A stretch of DNA of 64,000 nt from Maribacter halichondriae (lineage in GTDB: Bacteria > Bacteroidota > Bacteroidia > Flavobacteriales > Flavobacteriaceae). A program made the translations under genes and the position numbers. The stretch is taken from positions 1,494,529 through 1,558,528 of the forward strand of contig NZ_CP107030.1 in NCBI RefSeq assembly GCF_027474825.1, written 5' to 3'. Shown piece after piece: positions 21,766-31,820 of this stretch. Position 1 is the first letter of the stretch. Each line of letters starts with the position of its first letter. The notes beneath the pieces are model-generated. The model was not told the DNA's origin. It worked only from the letters and a program-made list of their open reading frames with translations, and did not search any database.

Positions 21766-22206
21766 TTAATTAAACCATTGCCCCCAGGGGATTCGGCTTA
21801 GAATCAATATTAGACCAAGGCCATAAAAAATAGCGATGCTCTTGAATTTTTTATTCCCATCAAGAAATTTTTTATGTCTTGACCATCCTACGGTAATCAG
21901 TATGATGGCCAAAATATTGACAAAAGGATGCTCTACGGCCAATAGGCGCGCCGCCGATGTCAAACCGCCCATACCAAATTCTTGAATGGCACTAAAGCCA
22001 TTGACAGACACAAAATATAGTATCAGACCTACTACCAATTGAATATGGCATATAATAAGCGCGAATAAGCTCAAACGAAGATCTTTGGTCATGGTGAACA
22101 TCTTATTGCCGACCAAGCCCATTATTGCGTTGGCAACGGCAAAAAATAAAATGGCCAAGGCTACATAGGCCAAATAAGAATGAAGCATTTGAATAATTTC
22201 GTACAT
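21766..22206 (-). CDS. Four-helix membrane protein of unknown function
   Basis: The product (146 residues from the ATG at 22206; a GTG lies one codon earlier) has four hydrophobic segments (about 10-32, 46-68, 85-105, 118-138). It carries several His residues placed in or near helices (MLHSYLAY, LIICHIQLVV, AVEHPFVN, GWSRHKKF), a pattern seen in small cytochrome b-like proteins. Proteins of this type are widespread in Bacteroidota and often carry an unhelpful or wrong ribosomal-protein name. Haem binding is only a possibility. It is followed by a DUF1080 gene on the same strand, with a palindrome between them. Confidence 0.65.
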   Translation of the reverse strand: MYEIIQMLHSYLAYVALAILFFAVANAIMGLVGNKMFTMTKDLRLSLFALIICHIQLVVGLILYFVSVNGFSAIQEFGMGGLTSAARLLAVEHPFVNILAIILITVGWSRHKKFLDGNKKFKSIAIFYGLGLILILSRIPWGQWFN

Positions 22207-22247
22207 CACTTTGATTTTAGCATTTAAATGTAGCGATTTTTGCGCAT

Positions 22248-22274
22248 AAAAAAACCCTGACTGAAAAGTCAGGG
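22248..22274 (-). terminator. Rho-independent terminator after the 22.3-25.0 kb TonB receptor
   Basis: CCCTGACT (22255-22262) and AGTCAGGG (22267-22274) form a perfect stem with a GAAA-type loop. On the minus strand it is followed by seven T. It lies about 24 bases after the receptor stop. Confidence 0.85.
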
Positions 22275-22297
22275 CCTAATTCGATTTGATAGGTGTA

Positions 22298-25009
22298 CTA
22301 AAAGTTTAGGCGAACACTTGCGTTCCAAGTTCTTCCAAAACCAAAGAAGACCCTATTACTAGTACTAATGCCATCATAGGTTGGATCACCCGGCTGAGCA
22401 AAAATATTCGTATCCGATTCGGCGATGTAGGTATTATCAAAGATATTATTGACATTCACCCTAAAACTTAAGGCATTCTTACCGAATGGCAATCTATAGG
22501 AAAGGCCGGCATCGGCCAAACCGAAGGATGGTAGCTTTAAAGCGCCCTCTTCGCCAATATCGGTGGCGTCGAAATCCGCATAAAGATTGTCTGCAAACCG
22601 ATATCCAGCATCAAAACTCAAGTTATCAATGATGTTTATATCAGTACCAATGAAAGCCGTGAATTGCGCTGCATCGCCAACTTTTACACCATCTAAGGGT
22701 AAAACTTCTTGTTGTTCTTGGCCATCAATTACAATAGGTTGTTGATTGTTATCAAAAAAAGTGGCGCTAACATCATCTTTATATTCCCAATTACCGATTG
22801 AAAGCATTCCAATAAATGCCACTTTATCGGAAACTTGGAACCTTCCGTCCAATTCTATACCGGTATGTACTTGGGTAACCCCTAACAAGTTTGCATTTCC
22901 TCTGATTTCGTCAGGATCACCGGCATTGAAGGTAGCACTCACAGATTCGAACCGGTCTTTCCAGCTCGTTCTATATAGGTTAATATTACCCCGAAATTTA
23001 GAACTTCTATAGCCATAGCCCAATTCCATCCCCACGATTTTTTCGTTGGTCAGGTTGGGGTTCAAATTGTTTCCGAAATTGATATATACAGCATCGAAAA
23101 GTGGTTGTTTTGAATAATACCCTGCATTGGCGAAAATATTATTTCGTTCGTCCAAGTTCCAGTTTACGCCACCTTTGATATTACCGCCCAAGATATTTTC
23201 AAAATCGGTCTTTTCGGGCGGAGTTTCGTTAAAGAATTCTTCCCTAGCAAAACCTTGGTTGGAAAGGGCTCCTTGTACGAATCCTGTAATATCCTCATTA
23301 AAACTATACTCAACTTGACCAAATACACCCAACCATCTGACCAAACCGGTATTGTAATAATCTATTTTTTCTTCATCATCTATATTTCCGAAGACCCACC
23401 ATGGTTGGTTTGATTCGTAGGTTTCAAAAAACAGTGGATTAGGGTCATTATTCAAGTTGTCAGTCTGTAAATAGGCATCACCGCCCAATCGATTATCCAC
23501 TCTTCTGTAATGGTACCCTGTATACGATCTAAGGTCAACACCAAAATCAACAACAAGTTTATCATTCAATTGGTTGTTGAAGTTTGCTAGAATGCCGTAC
23601 CAGTTATGTGAATTTACGGAGGCCCTACGAGAAATTCCGTTTGTGTCGAGATCGATCTCCATTACCTTGATTTACATAAAGCCCATCTACCTGTGCCCTT
23701 TGTACCGTAGCTCCATCGAACTGAACGGGTTGCCCAGAGTTATAGGCCACTATTCTATCAACATCGACCAGGCCATCCGCTGTTTTCCATCGGCCATCGA
23801 ACTGTCTTGCACCGGCGGCTCGGCCAATTTCACCTGATCCTCCACCACGCCCGAAAGAGGCATAGGTAGACGTTTCCAAAGTGGTCTTATCACTGATCTT
23901 CCAAGCCCAGTTCAAGCTAATGACCGGCTTGTGGTAAAAATTACGTCGGAAGTTGAATTCTTCTCCGTTCAAGTAGCCCCAATCACTATTGTACCTTCTG
24001 TTTGGCTCACCGTCTGAACCACCATAGGTTATATAATCGGCAATTGTGGGTGCAAAATCACGCTGGTGATGCCATTGTGGGGCACCCGTGACCATGAATT
24101 CCAAACTGTGCTTGTCGGTAGTATATCCCAATCCTAAATAGAAATTATAACCTTCGAATTTGGTCCCGTCGGCATACATACTACCTCCGGTACGGCTCAA
24201 AAGCAAAGAGGCCGAGAAGCCATTATCCAACAATCCTGAGGAATACGAAGCCAAAGTCTTTACGTAACCATCGTTACCCACTGTTGCGCCTATTGCACCT
24301 CCTTCGGCATTCTGAGAAGTTTTAGTCACAACATTAATGGTACCCCCTACTGAAGATATAGCGAGTTTGGACGACCCCAAACCTCTTTGTACCTGAATTG
24401 CAGAAGTAACATCAGAGAGTCCGGCCCAGTTGCTCCAGAATACGCGACCATTCTCCATATCGTTAACAGGAACCCCGTTAATCATCACAGCCGAATTGTT
24501 AGTATCAAAACCCCTGATATTGATTCGTGAATCTCCAAAACCACCCCCTGTTTTTGTTGCGTAGATAGATGGAGTGGTGTTCAAGATTTCAGGTAGCTCT
24601 TGCGAGCCAAGCTTTTCTTGAATCTCGGCAAATTTAATCGTTGAAACGGCAACAGGAGTTTGCCGGTCCTTAGCAATATCTTGCACTCCTACCACGATGA
24701 TTCCTTCAAGTTCTTCAGCACTTGGCTCTAAGGTAATCGACCCAATATTACCCCCACTGGTAAAACTTACCTGTGCGTTGTTGAAACCGATATAGGATAT
24801 CACCAAGGTTCCGGATTCTTCTGCGACTTCGATACTGAAATTTCCATCAAAGTCGGTGGAGACTCCGCTATTTGTTCCTTGATCAGAACATTGGCTCCTG
24901 GTAGCGGGCCACCGTTATCACCGTCAAGCACGGTACCGGTAATCGTTGTTTGCGAAAATGCTATAGCGACCATTAAAAATGATACCATAGCCAAATACAT
25001 TTTTTTCAT
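22298..25009 (-). CDS. TonB-dependent receptor with carboxypeptidase-like domain (two frame breaks)
   Basis: Three frames join into one receptor of about 903 residues. The first has a signal peptide (MKKMYLAMVSFLMVAIAFSQ) and the start of the regulatory domain (TGTVLDGDNGGPLPGANVLI). A missing base near 24877-24878 restores KGTNSGVSTDFDGNFSIEVAEE. The middle has the plug (INIRGFDTNNSAVMINGVPVNDMENG) and barrel start. An apparent extra base near 23660-23661 then leads to NEIDLDTNGISRRASVNSHNW and the rest of the barrel, ending GRTWNASVRLNF. There is no SusD neighbour. Substrate unknown. An intact terminator follows, and the breaks look technical because both sides are well conserved. Confidence 0.86.
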
Positions 25010-25183
25010 CTCTCTAGTGTTTATTTGTTTTTTTGAACGTGGTGCAAAAGTGCCGTATTTTTTGCGCTTTCACTTTAAGTGAACGTTAAATTAGTCGATG
25101 CAAATTTAACATAAAATTGGCAATCCTTGGCTCTGAAAAACAGGAAGTTATCAAAGGTTGCCAAAAAATAAGGAAGTGCTATT

Positions 25184-26821
25184 TTAATTCTTAAAAGCTT
25201 GCAACAGTTGCAGTGTCGAAACATCGTGATCAGCAATTTCGGAAGTATTCAAATCTTTTAGTATCGTACCTGCCAATTGTTTGCCCAGTTCTACGCCCCA
25301 CTGATCGTAACTGAAGATATTCCACAATATACCTTGAACAAAGATTTTATGCTCGTACATGGCAATCAGAGCTCCAAGGGTATTTGGAGTGAGTTTGTCT
25401 ATGAGTATAGTATTAGTAGGTTTATTGCCCTCAAAAACTTTAAAAGGAAGCAGTTTTTCCATTTCATCGACACCCATATTCTTCGCTTCCAGCTCAGTAT
25501 GGACTTCGTCGGATGTCTTGCCATTCATGAGTGCTTCTGTCTGGGCAAAAAAGTTGGCCATGAGCTTATTGTGATGGTCTTCATCACCATAAAGGGATTT
25601 CTTGAATCCGATAAAGTCGGCGGGTATCAATTTCGTCCCCTGATGGATCAGCTGAAAAAAGGCATGTTGAGAGTTCGTGCCCGGTTCTCCCCATATGATC
25701 GTTCCGGTCTGATAATCGACTCGATTTCCGTTGCGGTCGACACTTTTTCCGTTACTTTCCATGATGCCCTGTTGTAAATAGGCGGAAAAACGGCTAAGAT
25801 ATTGCGAATAAGGAATTATTGCCTCGGTCTCGGCTCCGTAAAAATTGTTATACCAAATACTCAACAAGGCCAACACTACGGGAATATTGCTTTTGAATTC
25901 GGTGGATTTGAAATGTTCATCCATTTCATTCGCCCCTGAGAGCATGGCGTCGAAATTTTCAAATCCAACGGCCAGGGCAATGGACAGACCTACTGCACTC
26001 CAAAGGGAAAAACGGCCACCGACCCAATCCCACATTGGAAACACATTTTCTGGGTCTATACCGAATTCCGCAATAGCTTCCGTATTGGTCGAAACAGCCG
26101 CAAAATGTTTAGCAATATCAGCTTGGGTGGCATGTTTCAGAAACCATTTTTTTATCGTGGTCGCATTGCTTAAAGTCTCTTGGGTGGTAAAAGTCTTTGA
26201 AACCACAACAAAAAGAGTCGTCTCCGGATTTAGCTCCTTTATAATATCATGTACATGATCTCCATCAACATTGCTGACAAAGTGTACTTTTAGATGATTT
26301 TTATAGAACTTTAAGGCTTCCGTGACCATCGCAGGGCCTAAATCTGAACCTCCGATACCAATGTTGACCACATCGGTAAAGGTCTTGTTCGTATAACCTT
26401 TTTTATCGCCAGAGATAACGGCGTTGGAAAATGCCTTCATCTGTTCTTTGACCTGATATACTTCGGGCATTACATTTTTACCATCGACTAAAACGGAATC
26501 AGATTTTTTTGCACGTAAAGCGGTATGGAGAACTAATCGACCTTCAGTCTGGTTTATGGCATCCCCATTGAAATATTTTTGAATGGCATCTTTCAAACGA
26601 ACCTCATCGGTCAATTGTAATAACAACTGGAGGGTTTCATCGGTAATTCTATTCTTTGAAAAATCAATAAAAAAGTCTTTCCACCTTAGGCTGAACCTAT
26701 CGGCTCTAGTACCATCTGCGGAAAAAAGGGATTTCAAATGTGTATCCTTCGTAAGGGTATAGTGTTCGGTAAGTTTTTTCCAGGCTTCGGTAGTCGTAGG
26801 ATCGATATTCTGTAATGACAT
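25184..26821 (-). CDS. pgi: Glucose-6-phosphate isomerase
   Basis: The enzyme interconverts glucose 6-phosphate and fructose 6-phosphate in glycolysis and gluconeogenesis. The 545-residue product is full length and intact, with the family signatures [42 protein letters not shown] and [18 protein letters not shown], which includes the catalytic His. It has no signal peptide. A good -7 box (26883-26890) lies upstream. The M23 peptidase gene lies upstream on the same strand, ending about 127 bases away. Confidence 0.98.
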   Translation of the reverse strand: MSLQNIDPTTTEAWKKLTEHYTLTKDTHLKSLFSADGTRADRFSLRWKDFFIDFSKNRITDETLQLLLQLTDEVRLKDAIQKYFNGDAINQTEGRLVLHTALRAKKSDSVLVDGKNVMPEVYQVKEQMKAFSNAVISGDKKGYTNKTFTDVVNIGIGGSDLGPAMVTEALKFYKNHLKVHFVSNVDGDHVHDIIKELNPETTLFVVVSKTFTTQETLSNATTIKKWFLKHATQADIAKHFAAVSTNTEAIAEFGIDPENVFPMWDWVGGRFSLWSAVGLSIALAVGFENFDAMLSGANEMDEHFKSTEFKSNIPVVLALLSIWYNNFYGAETEAIIPYSQYLSRFSAYLQQGIMESNGKSVDRNGNRVDYQTGTIIWGEPGTNSQHAFFQLIHQGTKLIPADFIGFKKSLYGDEDHHNKLMANFFAQTEALMNGKTSDEVHTELEAKNMGVDEMEKLLPFKVFEGNKPTNTILIDKLTPNTLGALIAMYEHKIFVQGILWNIFSYDQWGVELGKQLAGTILKDLNTSEIADHDVSTLQLLQAFKN

Positions 26822-26882
26822 TTAGGGCAGTTTTAAGATTACAAACACTCGCTCACCTGTTTTTCGATGGGCAACAAGATTG

Positions 26883-26890
26883 CAAAAATA
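26883..26890 (-). promoter_or_regulatory. -7 box of the pgi promoter
   Basis: Read on the minus strand this is TATTTTTG, a full match to TAnnTTTG, followed by C. A start site a few bases on would give a leader of about 50 bases to the pgi ATG. No convincing TTG was found at -33. Confidence 0.4.
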
Positions 26891-26948
26891 AACTATAATC
26901 ACTAGATTTTGAGACTACTTTGAAATGTGGTGCCTAGAACGGCGGACC

Positions 26949-28229
26949 TTATTCCCCTAAACTGGCCAAATCTTCTTCTTCAGTCACTTTTTCCGGAAAT
27001 ACAATACAATCCAATTGATCTTTTATAGAATCGATGTATTCAAAATATTTTGGCTGTAACGTTTCTGCCAAAGGCTCGGCTTTTGGAAGTTCTTCCCTTA
27101 GCGGGTCCACCTGCCTACCATTCTTCCAAAAACGGTAACATACGTGTGGTCCGCTAGTATTTCCTGTCATACCTATCCACCCAATGACATCACCCTGACG
27201 AACGAATTCTCCTCTTTTGACCTTTTGCTTTTTCATATGCAAATACTGTGTAGAATAGGTGCCATTATGACGGATCTTTACGTATTTTCCGTTGCCCCCT
27301 TGCGCGTAGACTCCGTGACCGTTCCGTCTGCGGTAGCCATTATGGGCGTCCCTATAGGAGCTGCATAATCTGTTCCTTTATGTGGGCGAATTCTGTTACC
27401 GTAATATCGTATTCTTCGCTTGAGATTATACCTTGAGGACAATCTACCATATTCGACCGGCATCCTTAGAAATGTTCTTCTTAGGTTATTCGCTTCCTCA
27501 TCAAAATAATCTATAATGCTTTTTAAAGAATCGTTTTCATAAGCAAAGGCATAAATAGGTTTCCCATTATGCTCAAAATAGGCTGCCTCTATCGGTTCTG
27601 CTCCGGCATAAATAGAATCGTTGATATATTTTTCCTTATAGATCACCTTGAACTTATCTTCCTTTTGAAGCATCGTAAAATCTATAGTCCAAGCATATAC
27701 ATTTGCTAAATTATGTGTGACCGCGTAATCTATTCCCTGATCGAGAATAGCATCTGAAAGTGAAGTTTCGATAATACCCGATATTTCACGCTCTACATAT
27801 TTGACTTTTTCTTTTTTTATAAGCGGTGACACTATCTCTAAAATCGACTACGGTATAGTTTATAGGGTCGTTTTCATAGATGAATACTTGAGCTGTTTCA
27901 GTGGTATCTTTTGATTTCAGAATCATGTAAGGCTTACCGACCCGGATTTTTCGAACATCAAAAGTATCTTTGTAATGCTCCGATATTTTAGCAATCTTAG
28001 GATAGTCTACCTTATTCTCGATCATGAGTTCGCCAAAACTATCCCCGCGTTTTACAGTATCTTTTTTAACCTTGAAATCATCAAGGTTGAACCCGAATTG
28101 CTTTACGGTAACTTTTTCGGCCAAAGAGACGACCTCTGCGATTTTTTCTTCATGCTCCTCTAAGGTATGATCCTCTTTGCAAGAAATCAAAATCGTTATT
28201 AAAAATAAGAAGCCCCAGTATTTGTACAT
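26949..28229 (-). CDS. M23 family peptidoglycan endopeptidase lipoprotein (two frame breaks)
   Basis: The protein starts with a lipoprotein signal (LFLITILISC). A LysM-like/OapA-type module follows (about 55-110, VKRGDSFGELMIENKVDY and VRKIRVGKPYMILK), then the LytM/M23 metallopeptidase with zinc ligands His-Asp in RPHKGTDYAAPIGTP and the GNTSGPHVCYRFW motif. The frame is shifted at the seven-T run 27812-27818 (one base too many, or two too few) and again at the five-C run 27295-27299 (one missing; rebuilt RKGGNGKYVKIRHNGTYSTQYLHM). The corrected length is 426 residues. It should cut peptide crosslinks of peptidoglycan in the periplasm. Its ATG is one base past the stop of the tryptophan dioxygenase gene, so translation is coupled. 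Confidence 0.88.
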
Positions 28230-28230
28230 T

Positions 28231-29199
28231 TCAGTTTTTTGGTTTTTCAGGGTTAAAGATATGGTCTACCCATTGCTTTCCCCAATCATTTAACTCTTGT
28301 TTGGTATACAAGTCTGGAAAAAACACGACTTTCTGAAAACTGGGTGGCAAATAATCTTTCCAATTTGTTCCCCCGGTCGCATCAATCTGGCCTTTGTCTT
28401 TTCCAAGATACCTATGGGCAGAACCCATATGCATCAACGGCCAATTTACGTTCGCATTTAAATCCAATGTCTTTAACGCTTTTATCAGGTCTTTATTATC
28501 TTTTTTTTCTTCGGGCAATTGTAGGAATTTATGATAAATAGTGCTGTCTTGAACCTGTTTTGAGATACGCACCAAGCGTGGCGTATATCGATATTCGAAC
28601 TGTTTTAGCGTTAGTGTTTTTTCACCCGTGACCACGTCGGTAGCACCCTTTTTCCAATAGATATGTTCATATAGCTCTTCAACACTGTCTTCCGATGAAA
28701 ACCGTTCACGTTGTGTGTGGTGTACCAAATTCTCCAACGGTGTCGCATAGATTTCGATCATGCGGTATTGGACAGATTGAAATCCGCTGGCCGGTAAGAG
28801 GGCCATTCTGTATTGTAGAAACTGCTCTCGCTCCATACCTTTGATCATGATACTGAAGGAAGAAATCAAGGCTTCATAATAACTGTTTATTCGTCTTGCC
28901 TTTTCAATGAAGAAATCCACATTTTGCGATTTGTCATCAACGACTTGCTTCTGTTCATGCAAAATCAATTTAAAATACAGTTCGGTAATCTGATGGTACA
29001 TGATAAAAATTTCCTCATCAGGAAAATAGGTGCGGGGAATCTGAAGACTTAAAAGTGTATCGAGATGAATATAATCCCAAAAGGTAAGATAACGCTGATA
29101 AAGAAGGCCATCTAAATAAGAGCTTAAATCTTGGCCTGAATCTTTATACTTTTCTTCAAGTTTTGAAATTTGGGAATCGATATGCTCTTTGTTCTTCAT
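28231..29199 (-). CDS. kynA: Tryptophan 2,3-dioxygenase
   Basis: This cytoplasmic haem enzyme opens the indole ring of tryptophan to N-formylkynurenine, the first step of the kynurenine route. The 322-residue protein shows TFWDYIHLDTLLSLQ, YHQITELYFKLILHE, PASGFQSVQYRMIE and the proximal-side MGSAHRYLGKDKGQIDATGGTNW near the C terminus. It is intact. It lies between DUF3108 (upstream, 50 bases away) and the M23 lipoprotein (downstream, directly abutting), with hppD further upstream. This order is common in Flavobacteriia and groups Trp and Tyr breakdown genes. Confidence 0.95.
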   Translation of the reverse strand: MKNKEHIDSQISKLEEKYKDSGQDLSSYLDGLLYQRYLTFWDYIHLDTLLSLQIPRTYFPDEEIFIMYHQITELYFKLILHEQKQVVDDKSQNVDFFIEKARRINSYYEALISSFSIMIKGMEREQFLQYRMALLPASGFQSVQYRMIEIYATPLENLVHHTQRERFSSEDSVEELYEHIYWKKGATDVVTGEKTLTLKQFEYRYTPRLVRISKQVQDSTIYHKFLQLPEEKKDNKDLIKALKTLDLNANVNWPLMHMGSAHRYLGKDKGQIDATGGTNWKDYLPPSFQKVVFFPDLYTKQELNDWGKQWVDHIFNPEKPKN

Positions 29200-29249
29200 T
29201 TAAGGGTACCATCAATAGGGAACAAAGTTACTAATTTATGACCTCAAAG

Positions 29250-30101
29250 TTAATCCATTATTATTTTGAACTGATGTTTGAGTCCGTTATAGCCATCGAG
29301 GTCAGCTTTGATAGAACCCACCGCCAAGTCGGCCTTGATACGTACCGGAATTTTGTTCATGTCATTCGAAACCCATAACGAGAGGCTTTCTTGTTCTTTA
29401 AAGACCCTACCTGACTGTACATAAGGGCGAAATTTTAGGCATTCTACCTTGCCGAACTTTGTTTTTAGTACTTCCTTACCCAAGTATTTAAGCTTAAACG
29501 GAAAGATACCGTCGTCGTCGTACAACATGTTCAATGTTATCGATTCACCCTGAACAAGGTCTTCGAGTTTATAATTGTTACGAAGGTAGTAAAACGCAGA
29601 AAGAAGATCTTGAACACTGTCTTGAAGTGTAAAATCGATTTTTTTATTATTCTTCTTGTCGTTGAGTACGGCTTTTGAGTTTTTATGATCAAAATTGATT
29701 TCGATATCCTTGGTGTAACCTCCTTCGTCGATTTTACGGATAAATCGATACGGCCTGCCATCTTTCTTGCCAAAATAACTCTCATAGGTATCATCAACTT
29801 TAAAAAAGACACTGGCAAGGCCTGTGGTCTTTCCTTTGCCTACTACATGATATGTCGGAACACCATCAATCTTCGCCGATTTTACCTGAAGTGTTGCGAT
29901 ACTGGCATTCAACCAACCATAGTGCATACGAAATTTGAGCCATTCCCCGGGTTTGAAGGCAGATTCCCTTTCCGGTGACTTATTATGTGTAATGGTAGAT
30001 CTGTGCTGCTTTGAATTCATAACCAAGTCTCCCGACTTGCTTTCCTGAGCATTCGCAAACAGACCCATGGACAATACAAGAAGTAGTAAAAATTTCTTCA
30101 T
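29250..30101 (-). CDS. DUF3108 family periplasmic protein
   Basis: From the ATG at 30101 (a TTG sits two codons earlier) the protein is 283 residues with a signal peptide (MKKFLLLLVLSMGLFANA). The mature part has the DUF3108 pattern GEWLKFRMHYGWLNASIATLQV, VVGKGKTTGLASVFFKVDDTYE, YLRNNYKLEDLVQGESITL and ESLSLWVSNDMNKIPVRI. The fold is a beta-rich, lipid-handling-like barrel by family description, but its biochemical role is not established. It sits between hppD and tryptophan dioxygenase on the same strand. A terminator upstream separates it from hppD, so it starts its own transcript. Confidence 0.85.
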   Translation of the reverse strand: MKKFLLLLVLSMGLFANAQESKSGDLVMNSKQHRSTITHNKSPERESAFKPGEWLKFRMHYGWLNASIATLQVKSAKIDGVPTYHVVGKGKTTGLASVFFKVDDTYESYFGKKDGRPYRFIRKIDEGGYTKDIEINFDHKNSKAVLNDKKNNKKIDFTLQDSVQDLLSAFYYLRNNYKLEDLVQGESITLNMLYDDDGIFPFKLKYLGKEVLKTKFGKVECLKFRPYVQSGRVFKEQESLSLWVSNDMNKIPVRIKADLAVGSIKADLDGYNGLKHQFKIIMD

Positions 30102-30202
30102 GTTCAAAGAATTGCACTAAAATTACGTATTGAGTCGTAAAACTTAGCGTTCGTTACAATTACTTAAACAAAATTTATTCCAAAGTATTGTGACTTAGAT
30201 AT

Positions 30203-30229
30203 AAAAAAAGCCCAGTTTTAAAACTGGGC
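30203..30229 (-). terminator. Rho-independent terminator after hppD
   Basis: GCCCAGTTTTAAAACTGGGC is a perfect 20-base palindrome at 30210-30229. It is preceded on the plus strand by seven A, which become the T tail on the minus strand. It lies about 200 bases past the hppD stop and just upstream of the DUF3108 gene. Confidence 0.8.
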
Positions 30230-30426
30230 TTTTCCTAAATAACCAACCAAACTTTAAATTATGAAAAACCAATACTTAAAGTTGTAAGGGAACCACCCCT
30301 TACTGATACCAAATTTAAGGCATTAAAACAGTCTGAAAATAGTTTTAACGTACTTTAACTATTCTCTTAACAGTACTTTATAATTCACATAATGATTTTA
30401 GCAGAACGTTAAGACTTTTAGGCGTT
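30230..30426. other. Long 3' spacer of hppD with an orphan leader-like segment
   Basis: This roughly 200-base stretch has no gene. On the plus strand it holds an AACCAACCAAAC leader-like segment and an 8-codon reading frame (MKNQYLKL), then GTAAGGG/CCCTTAC complementary words. A similar ACCAACCAAA occurs before the PAS kinase. Nothing more can be supported. Confidence 0.3.
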
Positions 30427-31590
30427 CTAGAGGGTGCCCCGTGCGGCCTGTTCTCTTTCTATTGCCTCGAACAAGGCCTTGAAATTGCCCACCCCAAAGG
30501 ACTGAGCACCCTTGCGCTGAATGATCTCTATAAAAAGTGTAGGTCTATCCACAATGGTCTTTGTGAAGAGCTGTAATAAATATCCTTCTTCATCCCTATC
30601 TATTAAGATACCATGTTTTTTAAGGGTTTCGATATCTTCATCGATGTCGCCGACACGTTCCAGCAAATCGTCATAATACGATTCAGGAACATATAGAAAC
30701 TCGATGCCCCGTTCGCGCATCGCCGAAACCGTCGCGACAATATCATCTGTGGCCAAGGCCAAGTGTTGCACCCCAGGGCCGTTGTAAAAATCAAGATATT
30801 CTTCTATTTGAGACTTTTTCTTGCCTTCGGCGGGTTCGTTTATCGGAAATTTTACGCGACCGTTTCCATTGCTCATCACCTTGCTCATCAATGCAGTGTA
30901 TTCGGTAGCGATATCATCGTCAACAAAAGATACGATTTGGGCAAAGCCCATCACCTCACCATAGAACTTGCACCAAGTATTCATCTCGTTCCACCCCACA
31001 TTTCCGACCATATGGTCGATGAATTTAAGACCGACCGGCTCAGGATTATAATGAGATTCCCACTTTCGGTACCCGGGCAAAAAAATGCCATTATAGTTTT
31101 TACGCTCTACGAATATATGTACAGTCTCACCGTAGGTGTATATACCTGAGCGTATCACATGGCCATTTTCATCTTCTTCGCGAGTAGGTTTCATGAAGGG
31201 CTTCGCTCCTCTTTTTGTAGTTTCCTCAAAGGCTTTGGTTGCGTCATCTACCCACAGGGCAATTACCTTTACACCATCACCATGTTCACCGATATGGCGA
31301 TTTATTTCACCTCCTTTTTGTAGCGGAGTGGTCAGTACCAGGCGTATTTTATCCTGTTTTAAGACATAGGACACCCTATCTTTTAAACCGGTTTCCAAGC
31401 CTGCGTAGGCTTCTGACTGAAAACCCATTGCGGTTTTATAAAAATGGGCCGACTGTTTGGCATTACCTACATACATTTCTACATAGTCAGTACCCAGTAA
31501 TGGTAGAAAGTCTTCGGCCTCATCGAATAATTTTCGTAACGAATACTCGGTGTTCTTTAAATCTTTTAGATTTTTTATTTCTGCTGCCAT
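30427..31590 (-). CDS. hppD: 4-Hydroxyphenylpyruvate dioxygenase
   Basis: This enzyme converts 4-hydroxyphenylpyruvate to homogentisate in tyrosine breakdown. The 387-residue protein has two vicinal-oxygen-chelate halves. The iron ligands are visible: His in KFIDHMVGNVGW, His in GPGVQHLALATDD and Glu in PTLFIEIIQRKGAQSFGVGNF. The C-terminal FKALFEAIEREQAARGTL tail matches the family. It is cytoplasmic and intact. Homogentisate dioxygenase is not next to it in this window. The gene is followed by a long spacer ending in a strong terminator. Confidence 0.97.
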   Translation of the reverse strand: MAAEIKNLKDLKNTEYSLRKLFDEAEDFLPLLGTDYVEMYVGNAKQSAHFYKTAMGFQSEAYAGLETGLKDRVSYVLKQDKIRLVLTTPLQKGGEINRHIGEHGDGVKVIALWVDDATKAFEETTKRGAKPFMKPTREEDENGHVIRSGIYTYGETVHIFVERKNYNGIFLPGYRKWESHYNPEPVGLKFIDHMVGNVGWNEMNTWCKFYGEVMGFAQIVSFVDDDIATEYTALMSKVMSNGNGRVKFPINEPAEGKKKSQIEEYLDFYNGPGVQHLALATDDIVATVSAMRERGIEFLYVPESYYDDLLERVGDIDEDIETLKKHGILIDRDEEGYLLQLFTKTIVDRPTLFIEIIQRKGAQSFGVGNFKALFEAIEREQAARGTL

Positions 31591-31820
31591 CTTAATTTTT
31601 TTATGGATTGAATAAAAATTCCGCTATCGACTTTTTCAAGTCCGCGGTCATCATATAAATCTCAGTACCTAACTATCATTAGGGATACCGAAATGGAGGT
31701 AAAACAACCTATTTACCACATAGCCCTAAGATGGGAAGTAATATCGATTCTTCGCTGAAGCATACTGTTATCCTATTCTTACAAATATCGGAAAAAACAA
31801 GGAAAAACACACAAGATGGC

